The notes: generated by a model from the sequence alone, not told the origin. 64,000 nt of DNA from Dermanyssus gallinae (GCA_003439945.1 QVRM01002435.1:1-64000); one strand, 5' to 3'. Numbered from the stretch's first letter, positions 10,621 through 23,055 are shown. Made by a program: numbers and translations.

Positions 10621-11453
10621 GAATGCGACCGACGGCATCCGTCGTTTGCGCCGGCGTCGCCGCTGTGCGTCGCGCTCGAGACGCAGCGACGAGGGGGGTT
10701 GTCGGCCGACTCTGCTACCGACGAAGACGACGCGACGGCTATTGGCCGCCTGCTGGCGTCACGGTTGCCAGCGAAGGCCCGCCGCAGCGGCAGGATCTGC
10801 CCCACCGTCGCCGACGCCGCCGGCGTCTCCGGTGCCGCCGTTGTTATCGTTGTCGTTCCGCTGGAAGTGGGCGCTGCACCCGTCCGATCCGCTCGAACCG
10901 CTCCGGATACCCCCGCGGTTCAGCAGCGGACAGTCGGGCCGTCTCGAGAGCTTCCTGCTGGTGCCAGGGTCGCGTGTCTCGTGCTCGGTGCGTCTTCAGC
11001 TGGCGCCGAGGCAGGGCGCGCTCGGCCGAAGTCGCGGCGAGGAACGCGAGAGTTTGGCGCACTACATCAGCAACGACGGCGTGTGCCCAATGTCGGGCCA
11101 CCAACGTCACCCCTATCCTCATCATCATCATCATCATCACCACCACCATCATCATCATCACCAGCATGATTACGAGCAGCAGCATTATAATAATAATAAT
11201 AATAATAATAAGAATCAACCCCACTATCATCACCAGTACCCCCACGATGAGGGTCGGCATCACCCCGATGAGGCCGCCGTCGACGACGGGAGTGGTGGAA
11301 GTGAGACGACAACATCGTCCAGAGAGCAGACTCCTCATGGCAACAGTATCAACAGCAGCACCAGGAGCCCCCGCAACGATACTAGTATGGGGTCAGCTGG
11401 CAGCGCCAGTGGTTGGATGATGGAGCCGTACATCTCATCGCTACGGCTTCTTG
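10621..11453 (+). CDS. FREM2-like: FRAS1/FREM2-like gene, exon d (His/Asn-rich insertion; apparent +1 frameshift)
   Basis: Acceptor ...gcgaattgcag lies 37 bp after a TA array; donor CTTCTTG|gtacgt. The first part, in phase with the previous exon, reads ECDRRHPSFAPASPLCVALE. Later, one frame over, the family's conserved stretch appears: 'FRWKWALHPSDP', 'PPRFSSGQSGRLESFLL' and 'PGSRVSCSV' (vertebrate counterpart PGSRVQCAARAVN), then 'ISNDGVCP' and 'EPYISSLRLLG' (counterpart EPFSAKLRYTG). The exon is 833 nt, one more than the flanking phases allow, so a single extra base between about 10,700 and 10,850 would explain the frame switch. Between 'VCP' and 'EPY' there is an insertion of about 95 residues with 14 consecutive His, 7 Asn and Asp/Gly/Ser-rich sequence. 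An unrecognised mini-intron is an alternative to an indel. Confidence 0.8.
11119..11211 (+). repeat. In-frame coding triplet repeats (CAT/CAC)n and (AAT)n
   Basis: (CAT/CAC) at 11,119-11,163 encodes 14 His in the gene's frame, and (AAT)n at 11,185-11,211 encodes an Asn run. Both lie within the exon at 10,621-11,453. Confidence 0.85.
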
Positions 11454-11521
11454 GTACGTAACAAGACTAATCCTGTATATTTTCTACGTAAATATACATC
11501 TATGTATATGCAACGTAAATA

Positions 11522-11561
<40 letters not shown>

Positions 11562-13259
11562 CAGAAAAACTTATATCTCAATATTTGGTCAATGGGTGAC
11601 GCTATCGCTCAAGGCAGAGAGGGCATAACAGCTCGTAACGTCACTGAGGACGTTGAAAAAACATTCACAATCTAGTTCATGCAATGTCGCTGTCGTCGTT
11701 TTCGATAGACGCTGGCTACTAGCTTGAAGCGTAACGTCTGTTCACGTGGGAGGGGATTGTCAACGTTAGGGGAGTAGGGATGGGCGGGCGCCGGGGCCAG
11801 GGAGGGTGATTTGTGCCGCTCGAACCAAGTGATCAATGTGGCGACGACACGCAACGATGATTGTCAACGACCTTTTGCCCCCTGTGCCTCACTATCCCTT
11901 TGCTCTCATACTTGCTCCGTCTTCCCCCCCCCTCTCTCTCTCTCTCTCCTCTTATATCTTCCTTTGAACCTCTTCTGTTTGTTTTGTTGTTATATACCCT
12001 CTTTGTATCCCCCTGTCTCTCTCGCTCTCTCTTACTCTATCATTGGCTCTCGCTACGGTTTCCTACTATCCGGAGTTTGAATTGGAACGAACCCGACGTC
12101 AAATGGCATAGACCAAATGGGTGGGTTCAGCAAATCGCTTGTCTCGCAAATTCTCTGTATTGCAGCAGCAGCAGCAGCAGCCGCCACCGCTTTGCTGCGT
12201 TCGTTATCACCATCAAATCTGAACGAACGGAAACTGCTTGACCCTGCCGTTGTTGTTGTTGTGGTTGTTGTTGTTTCTGTTATTGATGCTGTTGTTACTT
12301 TACGCTCGTTCTGGGATCCTGCGCCTGCCAAAGTTGCTTCCAAAGTGGAATCTGGCCATGCGGCGACTGCAAATCGTATACCCCGTCTATCCTAGCATAT
12401 TGTCACCGCTAACCACTCCCCTACTGCTGTCCATAGGACTTTCCGGGATCTGGATTGCAGCTGGATGTTCGACGAGGCCGACTTTGAATTTCTATTCGAA
12501 TCTGGTTGAACTATGCGCAGTGTAAAAAGTCGTATTGGTTCGCTGAATAGTCGCATGGGCAATCGGTTGACAAATAGTATTGTCCTGTTATCATGCGATT
12601 CGATTTAGACATAAGATCAAGCATGACAACGGCGCTCGATTTTTTGCCAAATCGTCTTCGTTTCGCCAAGCCAAGTAGTCTCAGAGGTCCTAGACCTACT
12701 ATCAGGTGGTGCACGCTGTAGCACGCGACTGTTCAGCTCATGTTCTTTGTAGCTGGGTATGCCACCCACCTGCATCGCACGGTTGTGTTCACGGCTGTGC
12801 AGTCTGTGTTTTTCCAGAGAGCTGCACATTGCTACTAATTCTACTACTACTACTACTACTATGGGAATATTAGCATAAAGTTGATACACACTTGTCGGGG
12901 AGGTTTCGTCTACAAATATGCTGAGTGCGCTAAATAGGGCTCCGGAAGGAGAGCTTAAGTCCGAGCTCCGTTCTTCACTAGCTAAGTGCGCGGCAGAAAA
13001 CCTATGATTTTTGGTGAGGTTTTGCCACAGTCGTTGACGGGTAGCAGACGATACAAGAGATCAAGATACTCGGATAGGCTTCAGTGCATTCAGCAGACAG
13101 TCGTGGTGACTATATACACGATATATAGTGGTCATATATAGCCATTTTAGTGGCCACGAGCGCAGTAAATATATCTTTCGTCTAACGCAGCAGTATAGTC
13201 GAACTAATGTAACCACTATGCTAAATACGCAGAGCAAGACCACCAACAACAACAACAAG
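11454..13259. other. 1.8-kb intron of the FREM2-like gene
   Basis: It contains a TA array (11,525-11,559), pyrimidine-rich CT repeats (11,930-12,040) and short GTT/GCA triplet runs. No exon or element recognised. Confidence 0.65.
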
Positions 13260-13446
13260 ATTCATCTCGTGCGACGCTGTCCGAAGTGGCGTCTCCGCGC
13301 TTCCTGCTTTCGGTGACTGTTCCCCACCAGGACGGCCTCTTGCCGCTCATCTCGACGTATCCCATCCTGAAGGAGGACTACACGTTCGCATTGTCATCGG
13401 CATCGACCCTGATACGCCACCCCTGCTCGAATTTCCTCAACATAAG
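13260..13446 (+). CDS. FREM2-like: FRAS1/FREM2-like gene, exon e (conserved C-terminal ectodomain)
   Basis: Acceptor ...caacaacaag (a CAA repeat rather than a pyrimidine tract), donor AACATAAG|gtaatc. The exon's first two bases complete GAT (Asp) with the G left by the previous exon, and two bases are left at the end. It reads 'FLLSVTVPHQDGLLPLIS', very close to the vertebrate FRAS1/FREM2 stretch around 'VTMPHIDGMLPVIST', then 'HPCSNFLNI' (vertebrate counterpart NHKCSNLLDY). This is one of the best conserved segments of the family and anchors the gene identification. Confidence 0.92.
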
Positions 13447-13618
13447 GTAATCATAACCGTTGTGGCCGCCCGTAGCAATTTGCTGGTTTTGTTGCCGCTT
13501 ATATTCGTATTATACTGGCCGTTGGCCGTTTGTCTTAAGGAGGGAGATAGCATTTATTTTTCCATTATAGGCATGATTAACTCACTAGTTTGGATTCCTT
13601 GTCTTCCTGCCGCCGCAG

Positions 13619-14166
13619 CGCTCTACATTCGACCCTTTCGTTGCGTTCGTGCATGTGGCACTTCCGGCGCGAATTCAGCCTCGACGAGCTCCGATCCGTG
13701 TGTGGGGCCACTGTGGAGTTGCACCAGCCGTCCGGAGAGACGGACTTCACCCACGCCGGCGACTCCGAGAGCGCATCGGGCGGGACCACGCACCAGGGCT
13801 CTCCCGGCGCGCCGGCCGCGTTCAGCGATCCGTACCACCGCACGCGATCGTCGAGCAAGCGGCGGCCATCCACTTCAGCGTTCACACCGACAACCGTAAC
13901 GTTGTCGCTGCCGCTTCACGTCGTCTATCTGCATCGGACTCCGTGCCCGTCAAATATGGCCGCCAGCCACACACAGCTTCGTTGGCATCACGTCACGCTG
14001 TCTAACATGCTCCAGCTGAGCTTTCTAAACGACGGAAAGCAACAGCCGACAGTTAACGCGGACAGCATCCGTGACGGGGCTGATGACCAGGGTGACAATG
14101 ACGATGATCACGGTGGCAGCAGAAGTACTCACGGTGCGGCCAACGGATATCGACTTCATGATGGAG
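13619..14166 (+). CDS. FREM2-like: FRAS1/FREM2-like gene, exon f (conserved C-terminal ectodomain)
   Basis: Acceptor ...cctgccgccgcag, donor GATGGAG|gtaaga. The first base completes AGC (Ser) and one base (G) is left over. The translation begins ALHSTLSLRSCMWHF and continues 'SLDELRSVCGATV' (vertebrate: CLWEF...MSELLADCGGTI). Further on it has 'LSLPLHVVYLHRTP' (vertebrate VPLYVSYVFHSP) and 'LQLSFLND' (LRLTFVYD). The tail is an Asp/Gly/Asn-rich stretch (about 30 residues) before the next exon. Length 548 nt fits the phases exactly. The vertebrate protein, as I remember it, has a longer segment between 'CSNLLDY' and 'CLWEF'; here the two exons are separated by only a 172-bp intron with no room for another exon. 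Confidence 0.9.
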
Positions 14167-15140
14167 GTAAGACCAGTTGTTCCACCAACTTCAAGGTTCG
14201 GGCGTGCTTCTCACGGTGTTTGATCAACGTCTATAGTTGCGCTTGCGTGCGCAGAGCGCGTAAAGCTAAATGTCTAGGTATGGATATAATCTAGCTATGA
14301 TGATGATGATGATGATCATGATGATTATTATTATTATTATTATTATTATCATCTTCGTCATAATTATAGCTTGCCACTACAGCTGCAGGCAGTTACCGAA
14401 CTGTCACCTTAGACGACCTTCTAGACTGTCTGAAATAAGGAAACATTTCGTTCCCTCAACTTGACTTCGATGCATGTGCGTGTCGCGCTATACACAACAC
14501 ACCGTGGACATCATGCAGCCGTCAATGTATTTTTCTTATACAGTTTACGTGGACGTCACAAAGGTAGCGTGAAGAGTAGATGTGGTGCCGAAGTCATACA
14601 AAATAATACGGCAAGGTTCTTACGACATGCCGGCGTTGTCGCGTACAGCTATAACCAATCGATATTGTTGCCATTGGTTCACGCTGGATATGTTGGCTTC
14701 GTGGCGTATAATGCACTCGTACACACTTACAAGTACATTATACGCGAGCAAACCAACAAACAGCAGCAGCATAGACTGGCAGCATGGACTGGCGACAATC
14801 TCTATTGGTACCGTGTAACCACCGTATGACAACGCCGAAATACCTTGTCGTACAGCCACAACGAATAGAAATTGTTTTGGCCAGTGTTCATGCTGTCTTC
14901 ATGCTGCTCATGGGTTGGCTTGTTTGCGCATAATGTACTCGTGCCGTGCAAGCGAACGCGAACATACATACAAGTCAATATCGATTCAAAGGATCAAGAA
15001 ATGTCTGCTTTATTGTCACTGTCATACGTATCCCTGCGTATACCCTAACTCCGCTGGTTTCTAGCTGGCTGCTGTTAGACCAACGGGCATTGTATCATTC
15101 TCTCTCTATTTTCTATCTCGAGCTATCTTTTCTCACATTT

Positions 15141-15321
15141 TTGGGCTGACCCTCCAGCCAACATTTAACTTCCACGAAACTGCATTTGTATTGCCTCATA
15201 AGACGGACCCCATAAATGCGCAAAATTTGCAACGGTGGGGCTCGAAGCCGTGCTGCACCTATGTGTCCCCTCTGGTCGCGAGGCGCACGCGAATGCACCC
15301 ACCACGCCACCACCGGGCTCG
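15141..15321 (-). mobile_element. tRNA-derived SINE family 1, copy A
   Basis: Reverse complement of the unit seen at 47,577-47,753. It begins (on the - strand) cgagcccggtgg, has the segment gttaaatgttggctggaggg near its end and finishes with gggtcagcccaa. Diverged by scattered substitutions and small indels. No clear target-site duplication seen. Confidence 0.8.
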
Positions 15322-16499
15322 CAATCTCTATATATCTATCTATCGTTGCCTCTCCTGCCCCTTCTGCAGCACGTTTTAAGGTTCGCATCCTTCTGTCCGT
15401 TGAGCTGCTGCAATTTGATTACGGGCGGCCACTCATACTGCTGTGTCTCCAAATATATGCTTGTCTTTGGTTCTATAGCGAAGAATAGGCCAAACATGTT
15501 GTACGAGACGATTCTGCGTGCATCTTCTTACAGTGGCCGCTTTTGTCGGTCAATTCGTGATTCGGTCCACCGATGACTGACTCTTCATTCACTTAGCCGT
15601 GTGTGCATCGTATTCTCGTTCTCCTGTGCGCCGCGTCCTGGATATCCTTCAAAGCGTGTCCTGAACGCCCTGTGAGCCGGGGCATTCTGAATGTCTTTGG
15701 CGTGTGCCCCCATATAGACCATTTGAGAACCAATCGTTTTCTTTGTTTTGCCCTTTTTTGTCTTTTCGGCGGTTGCCCTCCTTCTGCCAGTGGCTCGTTC
15801 GTTGGCTGTTAGTCGTTGCTTGAGGCCTTACGAGACGAATGCTAGCCGGGTGGAGCAATGCGATTACTAGCCTTGCATTGCAGAATTTACTTTGGCAAAT
15901 CGTCTCGATCGCTCATCTTCGATGGCCTCCTTACTTTTGCACAGCAATATTACACCCCAGCCAGCTGCCCGTGCGTTTTCCTCCCATTCTCTATTGCCTC
16001 TACTCGAAAATGTTTCTATGTCACCGGTGGCTGCCTTTTCTATCCCTAGAGATTGGCTTCTTTGCGCTAAGAAAGGCTTGCTCAACTCCTAACGAGCATG
16101 GCGCAAAAACTTTACAGACGAGGAAACGTGCCTCAATGTACACCTCTCGCATTAACACAATGTCAAAGCGTGAAAATCGTTGAAGTTTAGTACATAGATG
16201 TCGGTACCTCTCGTTTCACACGCGTATCTAAGTCTAGTATAAGCGTCTACAGAAGTGCCAGACATCGTGCCATTTATATGCATATAATTTCGCACTTTAC
16301 ATTTATTTGTAGCACTTCTCCGGTGGGAATGGCGGGAATCATATGCGGAAAGGCCTCCTCTCGAATTGCTTTCGCTACGATTGTTAAAATCAAAAAGTAG
16401 ATTTTCTGCTCTGATTAGCTACGGTGATTGGCGCCAGGTAGGCATGTACCTCAAAGCTTCACAACTCAATCAGGGCTCGTGATCGCATCGATCGCATCA

Positions 16500-16990
16500 A
16501 TAGGCCAACCAAACACAAAGTTACGCAAAAGTGGTAAGCCGGCTGCAGGATATTTCATCAGTTTAGCCAAAGCGCTGTTCCGCGGCCCCAGCAGACATAC
16601 TATGGCGTATCGAAAAAGCTTTCCCTTATTCATTGTTCCGCGAAATGTTGCCTATTTTGTCCTGTGGTATCCACAGTTTCCCCGAAAACCACAAGTTTTT
16701 CGCTTCCCTTACGTTTTTGATCGGGGTCTGGATCAATTCGGGATGGTTGTTTGCCGTATTGCCGCGGGCATACCTATTTGGAAAGAATATAAAGTGGGGC
16801 AGATGGTGTAGCGTACGTAAAGCAAACTGCTTGCTAAGCGCGCGAGAAGCATTGCAGATCTTGTCCACACTTCTGTCAATTCTAAAAAAATGTCGTCTAC
16901 GAGGACAGCGGCGATGCACGAACCTTGAACGTAGGGGCCGCCCCGCGGGTATCGATTATCATGCAACTTGACACAGGGTCTAAACTCTAC
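16500..16990 (-). pseudogene. R1-like LINE reverse transcriptase remnant
   Basis: The - strand frame reads TVEFRPCVKL, then 'GGPYVQGSCIAAVLVDDIFL'. This resembles the R1-clade block 'RGCPQGSVLGPxLWNVLxDD', with one half shortened. The following YADD box is not recognisable and the frame is short. A weak but directional match. Confidence 0.4.
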
Positions 16991-17570
16991 GGTCAAAGTC
17001 AGATTCCTGAGCTTTAAATGTTAAGACGTTCGTAATTTCCCATATCATAGACAGCAGAGGTTTCTGACATACAAATATTAGGCACTAGCACAGACTGAGC
17101 GCATACACTTGCTCATGCATGCTCTTGACGGTATCTGTCCATATGGCTCTAATCCTCGAAAAAAGTGGTGTCCTCGCAAGTGTCACGAATTTCATGCGTA
17201 ACAACGGCCATTTGACCTGCAGACTGTCTACGGAAATAAAACGATAGTGTCGCTATTTCATTTACAACAACTCGCTTTTACTGCGACACCTGAACCTGAA
17301 CCCTACTGTTTTTTCACATGTTTTTGTCCGGGCATACACCAGGTGCATAGTACCTGATCGTCGCTACTTGGAATGTTCAAACCCCGCCTTTAACGAGGAG
17401 TTCGAGTTGTGCGCTTGCCGGTTCTGCCTGCTGGGTTGTACTAAGTTCCAGAGAGTGGAATGCGTCGCACTGGAGACGTATAAATCATTGCACTTTTTCT
17501 CTCACCAGAAAGCTGAAGTCAGGTCATCTCTTGTGGGCACAACCCTATTTATACTCTAACTTTTCTGCAG

Positions 17571-17736
17571 GCTGGCCTTCAGCCAACATTAAACGCTCAC
17601 GGAATTGCTTTTGCATTGCTTCGTAAGACGGACCCTATAAACACAAATGTGTAACGGCAGAGATTGAACCCGTGCACCGATGTGATTCTCTTCCGATAGC
17701 TAGACGGACGCGAATGCACCACGCCACTGGGTTCGA
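17571..17736 (-). mobile_element. tRNA-derived SINE family 1, copy B
   Basis: On the - strand it starts cgaacccagtggcgtggtgc and contains cggacgcg-type, 'gggtccgtctta' and 'gttggctgaaggcc' segments of the same unit as copies A, C and D. B-box region: gggttcaatctc, a damaged GTTCGA. Confidence 0.75.
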
Positions 17737-19099
17737 CAACCTTAATTATACATGAAGTGTATACTACACTCAGCTTTTTTATCCAGTAAACCTAACTCAA
17801 GTTACAAATCTTTAGAAAGATTGCCTCTGATGTAAATTAAATACCAAAGTAAGCCGCAACCATAACTGCCGTCAAATCGAGAATAGTATTAAAATTATAA
17901 TAATGATAAAGGATGAAACAGAAAATTGCAATGTCAATTGTGGCAACCACAAAGAGAACCTCATCCGAGTTGCATCACCGGCAATAGGAGCAGCAGCAAC
18001 AACAATAACTGGGACTACTAGCAACTGAGCATTGTCACCGGGGATATGATTTGAATAGTGATTAGCACCGTCGTCGACGTAACAACAACGTCAACGATAG
18101 CAACAAGAACAACAACGACTTTATCACTATCAGCATTCCCACCATGCCCATCATCATCACAATCGACAACAACAACAACAACAATAAACAGCACTATGGG
18201 AAGGTCCTTAAAGCAAACAAAGTAGACGGATCAGGGCAGAGGTGCAGGACGTGAGCTGGGGGTGACCACGAGAGCGAGAGTAAGGTTAGGATTAAAGACG
18301 TCTCGAAGGATTTATCTGGTAATTGCCTGGAATTGGTCATCAGCTATCGAGCAAAAAATGGTCGCGGCCGAGGGAAAGCGAGAGTGTCCTGCGTGGTGTT
18401 CCGTCGCCCGGTCCTGTCGGAGGCGCAAGCCTCGGAGGAGCAAACGTTGTTGCAAGCGGGGCCGGCGGTACTGTGGAAACTGCGGTACTGTGGCACTGTG
18501 GGCCGGGGGTAGCAGCCGGACGACCGATGCGGCAAAGCCGAGGAGAGTCCCGAGTAAGAGCAGGGGTACGAACGAGTAGCAGAAAGAGAAGGAAGGCCCC
18601 CAGGGAAGGGCCAAGAGAATTGGGGCGAAGACAAAGCAGAACGAAAGGCGCACAAGCCCGCATTATCTGGCCGTAGTTGTCCAATCGTCGAGTTTATCAG
18701 TCAGTCAGACAATAGTAGGCAAGTGGGTGTACAGGTGGGTTGGCATACAGATTGGTATGGTTTAGTAGTAGTAGTAGTAGTATTTTCTTTGGTGATGGCG
18801 CAGTTGCTAACACTACCGCAAAGTGGTACTTGTGGTACCAAGAATACGGGGTCAATAAGTGGCGATGCGATCGAGCGTCATATGGATGAGTTGTCATTGT
18901 TCGTGTGGGTGTCGACGATGTTGCTTCTGGACAGCCTGTCGAAGTGCTCATGCTTCTGGAATTCTTGTTAGAAGCATAATGCATCGCATTTCCTTTTCTC
19001 GTTGTTTCTCTGCCGCTGTTCTAGTCTCGGGCTTAATCTCTGTCATTCCGCTACAAGTTATAATTTGTTAGCTCTGGTTCTATCAATCAGCGGATAATT

Positions 19100-19103
<4 letters not shown>

Positions 19104-19140
<37 letters not shown>
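19104..19140. repeat. (TA)n microsatellite
   Basis: About 37 bp of alternating AT. Confidence 0.95.
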
Positions 19141-19142
<2 letters not shown>

Positions 19143-19329
19143 GTTTTGTTATGAGAACCGTTCTCTTCAGATGGCGAATTAATTTAAAGTAAATTATTCA
19201 TCATTAAGCCTATAATTTTTAAAATTACCACATCTACAATAATATAGCAGATTATACAATTCAACATTTATTTCATTATAATTTAGAAGAATATATAAAA
19301 TGCTTCACGGCGATGCTGCTCGTCGACCT

Positions 19330-19742
19330 AGTTGCTCCTTCTGCGCGCCGTAGTCGCTCTATCGCTCATGCCCGTGAGGAAGTCCTGCCCGCCCCCTGGC
19401 ACGAAGGTCCGGGTCCAACCAGTCTCTCATAGTTCCGAGCACTGAGGTCGCGTTACCTCTTTGGATCTCTAGGGACAGTCGCTGGGAGAAGAAGGCGTGG
19501 GCCCTCTTGTCCATTGTCGCCTGCCGTAATGCGTCGCCAACCCGAGAGATCAATGTTACCGTGAGGGGCCCAGGGCCACCCATCGTCTCGAACGCGAATG
19601 GCGAAAAGTGGTGCGCCCGACTTAGGTCCGCATACTTTCTCATCTTTGAGGTCTCAGCTCGCGTAACGGCAGTCCCCGGGCGGGACGCGCCGGGACCGAC
19701 AAGGGAAGGGGTCAGAGAGTCGGTCACCGTCGCATCCCACAC
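19330..19742 (-). pseudogene. RLE-type LINE, C-terminal fragment (copy 2)
   Basis: The - strand frame of 127 codons begins 'MWDATVTDSLTPSLVGPGAS', matching 'VWDATVTDSLAPSMVGGGAS' of the copy at 51,794-52,504, then 'HHFSPFAFETMGGPG' and 'SLEIQRGNATSVLG'. 'WDATVTDS' holds the second catalytic Asp of the restriction-like endonuclease; the RPD motif upstream is missing, so the domain is truncated at its front. Inserted antisense in the host gene's intron. The point of truncation adjoins the tandem repeat at 19,750-19,905. Confidence 0.75.
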
Positions 19743-19749
19743 AATAATT

Positions 19750-19905
19750 GTAACAATTGAAGATATTTTGCAGAAAAGTCCTATGTTAGTATATATATAT
19801 ATATATATATGTATTCATATACATACATACATACACATTTACAGCAATTAAAAATATTTAGCAAAAAAGTCCCGTGTTAGTATATATATATATATATATA
19901 CACAC
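19750..19905 (+). repeat. Direct tandem duplication with TA arrays
   Basis: Two copies of a unit of about 90 bp. The first has gaagatattttgcagaaaag then tcctatgttagtatatata; the second has aaaaatatttagcaaaaaag then tcccgtgttagtatatata. Each ends in a TA array. Confidence 0.75.
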
Positions 19906-20593
19906 ATACATAAATCATTACATATTTAAAACTTGGACAAGATGAAGACATAAGAGAGCGGTATGCTTATTTTCGATGTAATGTGCAAGATCCCTGCAGG
20001 TTCGAGGTTGTTACTGTTGAGATGTTGTTGAGACCTCCGACAAGAGCAGTAAGGCAAGATGCGGTTGCAGTGCATCCGAGATTGCATTTAGCGCTTTAGT
20101 GAGCTGAGGATTAATCTGGCTGAGGAGTCCTAAGAGGGCTACAAACTACTCAAGGCACACGCTTGAGGTGGCCCTTACCGGCCGTAAAATTTTTCCGTTG
20201 GCGCACGACTGGTGAGTGCGGGAAGGCCACGCCTTTTGGATGCCTGCTGGCGGGATAAAGGGATCTTCGGCAGCTTGAGGAAGAGAATCACGGAGATGAC
20301 ATTCCTTTATATCTGCATCGTGATTTCTAGTACCGCAGCGGCAAATATATTCACAGGTTATTCGGTATTTAGAGCGAGACGAGTGACAGGTTGGTAGTTG
20401 AACCAAAGGTTTCTTTTTAAAAATGTTTTACGAGACGCCGTGTTTATACTAAATAATGTGCTATTTTTACCCCAGGCTGAGTCAAACATTGGCTCAATGC
20501 AGTATTTTTTTTATTAAATAAAGGAAAGTAGATAGCACTAACAACAACAAGAACAACAACAGGAACAACAAAAACGATAGCAGCAACAGCAAC

Positions 20594-20621
20594 CTTGCTA
20601 ATAACAAGTGTTATTAGCAAG
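20594..20621. repeat. Perfect 13-bp-arm palindrome
   Basis: CTTGCTAATAACA, two bases, TGTTATTAGCAAG. A perfect hairpin with a 2-base centre, lying between a CAA-rich stretch and a coding-like stretch. Confidence 0.85.
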
Positions 20622-20820
20622 AACGTGGTGGTGATGACGTGGGATCAGTGATGTCTGCGGCGAGGCCGGTGCCTTCGGATACTACCAACCCGACGAGGTC
20701 GATGTCGACGAGATCCTTCGCTCTATTAACGCAGATGCAAGTACATAGACAATGACACTTAGGCCAGATGGACCATCGCTACCCCTGTTTGCGTGATTGC
20801 AGGTGTTGTTGTTTTTAGCC

Positions 20821-20977
20821 TCTGGTATCACTGTTGTTGTTGTTGTTGCTGCTGCTTCGACTGCTCTCTCAGTTGTACTAGTCGGGGTCATGATGGCTAA
20901 AATTGTTGCTATAGTATTGCTTCTGCTGCAGCTGCTGTTATCATCGTCGTCGTTGTTGTTGTTGTTGTTGTTGTTGC

Positions 20978-21015
<38 letters not shown>
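20821..21015. repeat. (GTT)n/(GCT)n microsatellite, interrupted
   Basis: The longest pure part is at 20,951-21,015. The poly-Leu and poly-Asn frames across it are artefacts. Confidence 0.9.
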
Positions 21016-23055
21016 TTCACATTGTTGATTCTGCTGTTGGTGCGGATTAAGTGTGCAACCGTTCGACCGAGGTATGACTATTGTCGATTACGGTCTTGTC
21101 CTGTCGAACCTTTGCCTCGTTTACCTCAATGTTGTTGTTGTTGTTGTCGTGGTCATCGTAATCGTATTGCTCACAAGCAACACACGAGTTGATGTTTCGC
21201 CAGCTGGGACAAATCATGGTGAGAGGGCGAGCGTCAGTGGTGCGAAAACTCCTCTACTCTTCCGTTCCGCCGCATGGCTACAAACGTTTGCCGATTACAT
21301 TCGATCGATGAGGTATCGTTGCCGTCTCGGTCGCCTGCGCACTGTGATGATAGCATTGCACTCTGTGCAAATGAGGAGAACTCGTCGGAGGTGCCTGTCC
21401 TTCGATCGGTTGGTTGTCTGTCCACTGCCAACCGACCCACCTCGAATGGAAAACAACCAAACAAGTCGCACACCCTCCATCACATCTGACTTTAGACATA
21501 TTTTTTGCCCACAATAGTCGCGCCGTATTAAAAAAAGATGACGATACGACAATGTTGCGTTAAAATGTATGCGTGTGTGTGTGTGTGTTTTTTTTATGTT
21601 AATGTTCAACTAAACTCTGTCGAAAAGTAGTTAAATCGCAATGAAAATAGTCTTCGTTTTAACAACGTAAGGTTGTTGTTGTTATTGTCGTCGTCGTCGT
21701 CGTCTTTGTCAATTATTTTAGGTGTAAAACGTACCTAACCCGTATGCTTCCCGTGTACTCTAATAAGAGCCGCCGCGCAATTTAGCGTTCATCTACTGTA
21801 ATCAACTCATCAGTGAGTTGCTGTGAGATATTATTTTACCCCTCGCGCATAGCATTTATGAGCTCCGAAAGTCTTATGTGGAGTTTTGGCTCTAGGTCGT
21901 CGTTTCAGCATCTTGAACGTATACGCGTATTCGGCGGGATTTTGGTGACAGGACATGCTGGCCTCTTAACTAACCCTAAGCCAAGCTTCTGCGATGTATC
22001 CCCGAATCAGTGCTGCGATGCACAGCCACTGGGTTGCTGGGTTGTGCAAACCGCTCTCATCATCGTCGCCGGTACACCGCTATCTCGTCTATCGTTACCG
22101 TAGAACGAGACACCTCCCGGTCTCAGCCGAGCCGAGAATAGAATTATTGCCTGCCCTTGATCAATGGCCCAATTTTCGTGATCTCGGTGGGTCGTGGTCA
22201 GTTTTGGACACGCAGCGAGCCTAGCTTATTCATGTTATTTCTTAGATCCCTGTTGCGGGCCCACGTTCACGAAGCAATGCCACTGACTGACTGATAACAG
22301 CAAAAAAAAACTAAACGTTGATTGCCCAGTTACTTTGTTGTGTGTTTGGGGGTATTGTGAGGCACCTGCGCATACAATAGAAGTAACATAAATCGAGATA
22401 GAGCATATCCGAGCGTTTTTGCAGTTTACGCTGCTTTAAAACGTAAATGAAAATGGGACGTATCTGGTCAACATTCTGATCATGCTATCAAACTTGTTTG
22501 GCACTGTTTTTCACTTGTTTGGAGTAGTTTCTTCTAAACATGACGCTACTATTGTAAGCGCAAAATATGCCGCAAGTGAACTGTGATGAGTGATTGCAAT
22601 TTTCTACCCGGAATTTCCCTACCAGTGTGTACCAGGGCAACCCCCACAACACCACCAACAACAACAACAATAACAACAGCACCTTCAGCGGAGACACACA
22701 TAGTAAGTTGCCTTAGGCCAATATCAGCTGCAGCAGACGGGCGCAGCAATAACAACTCTAGGCTGTAGCAGTGAAAAGCAGTCTCCTGCTTCTTCTCTGA
22801 AGCAGTAAAAGGTATCCTGGCACGGTCTCCTGCTACTTGCTCTCGAGTTGCTCGTCTCATTTACTTTCTTCCGCTCCCTCCCTGCTGCAAGCGTCTTACT
22901 TAGCTTTCGTATTAGCACCGCCAATAACAGTGTGCTGCAAATAGTGTGCGATATAACTAGATGGAGACGTAGTAAAGTCACACACGGTCAACAAACGTAT
23001 CTGGATGTTTCACACCTCGATCTCCTTGTGGGAGAAGAAGATGAACAACGACATC

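Noticed and set aside
11141..11211. CRISPR-like regular repeats
   Set aside because: These are simple triplet repeats in an animal exon; there are no spacers.
18262..18684. Overlapping ORFs of 103-117 codons on both strands
   Set aside because: GC-rich segment open in several frames at once; Arg/Gly/Ser-rich in all; no family match and no favoured frame.
20682..21192. Poly-Asn and poly-Leu ORFs
   Set aside because: Low-complexity translation of (GTT)n.
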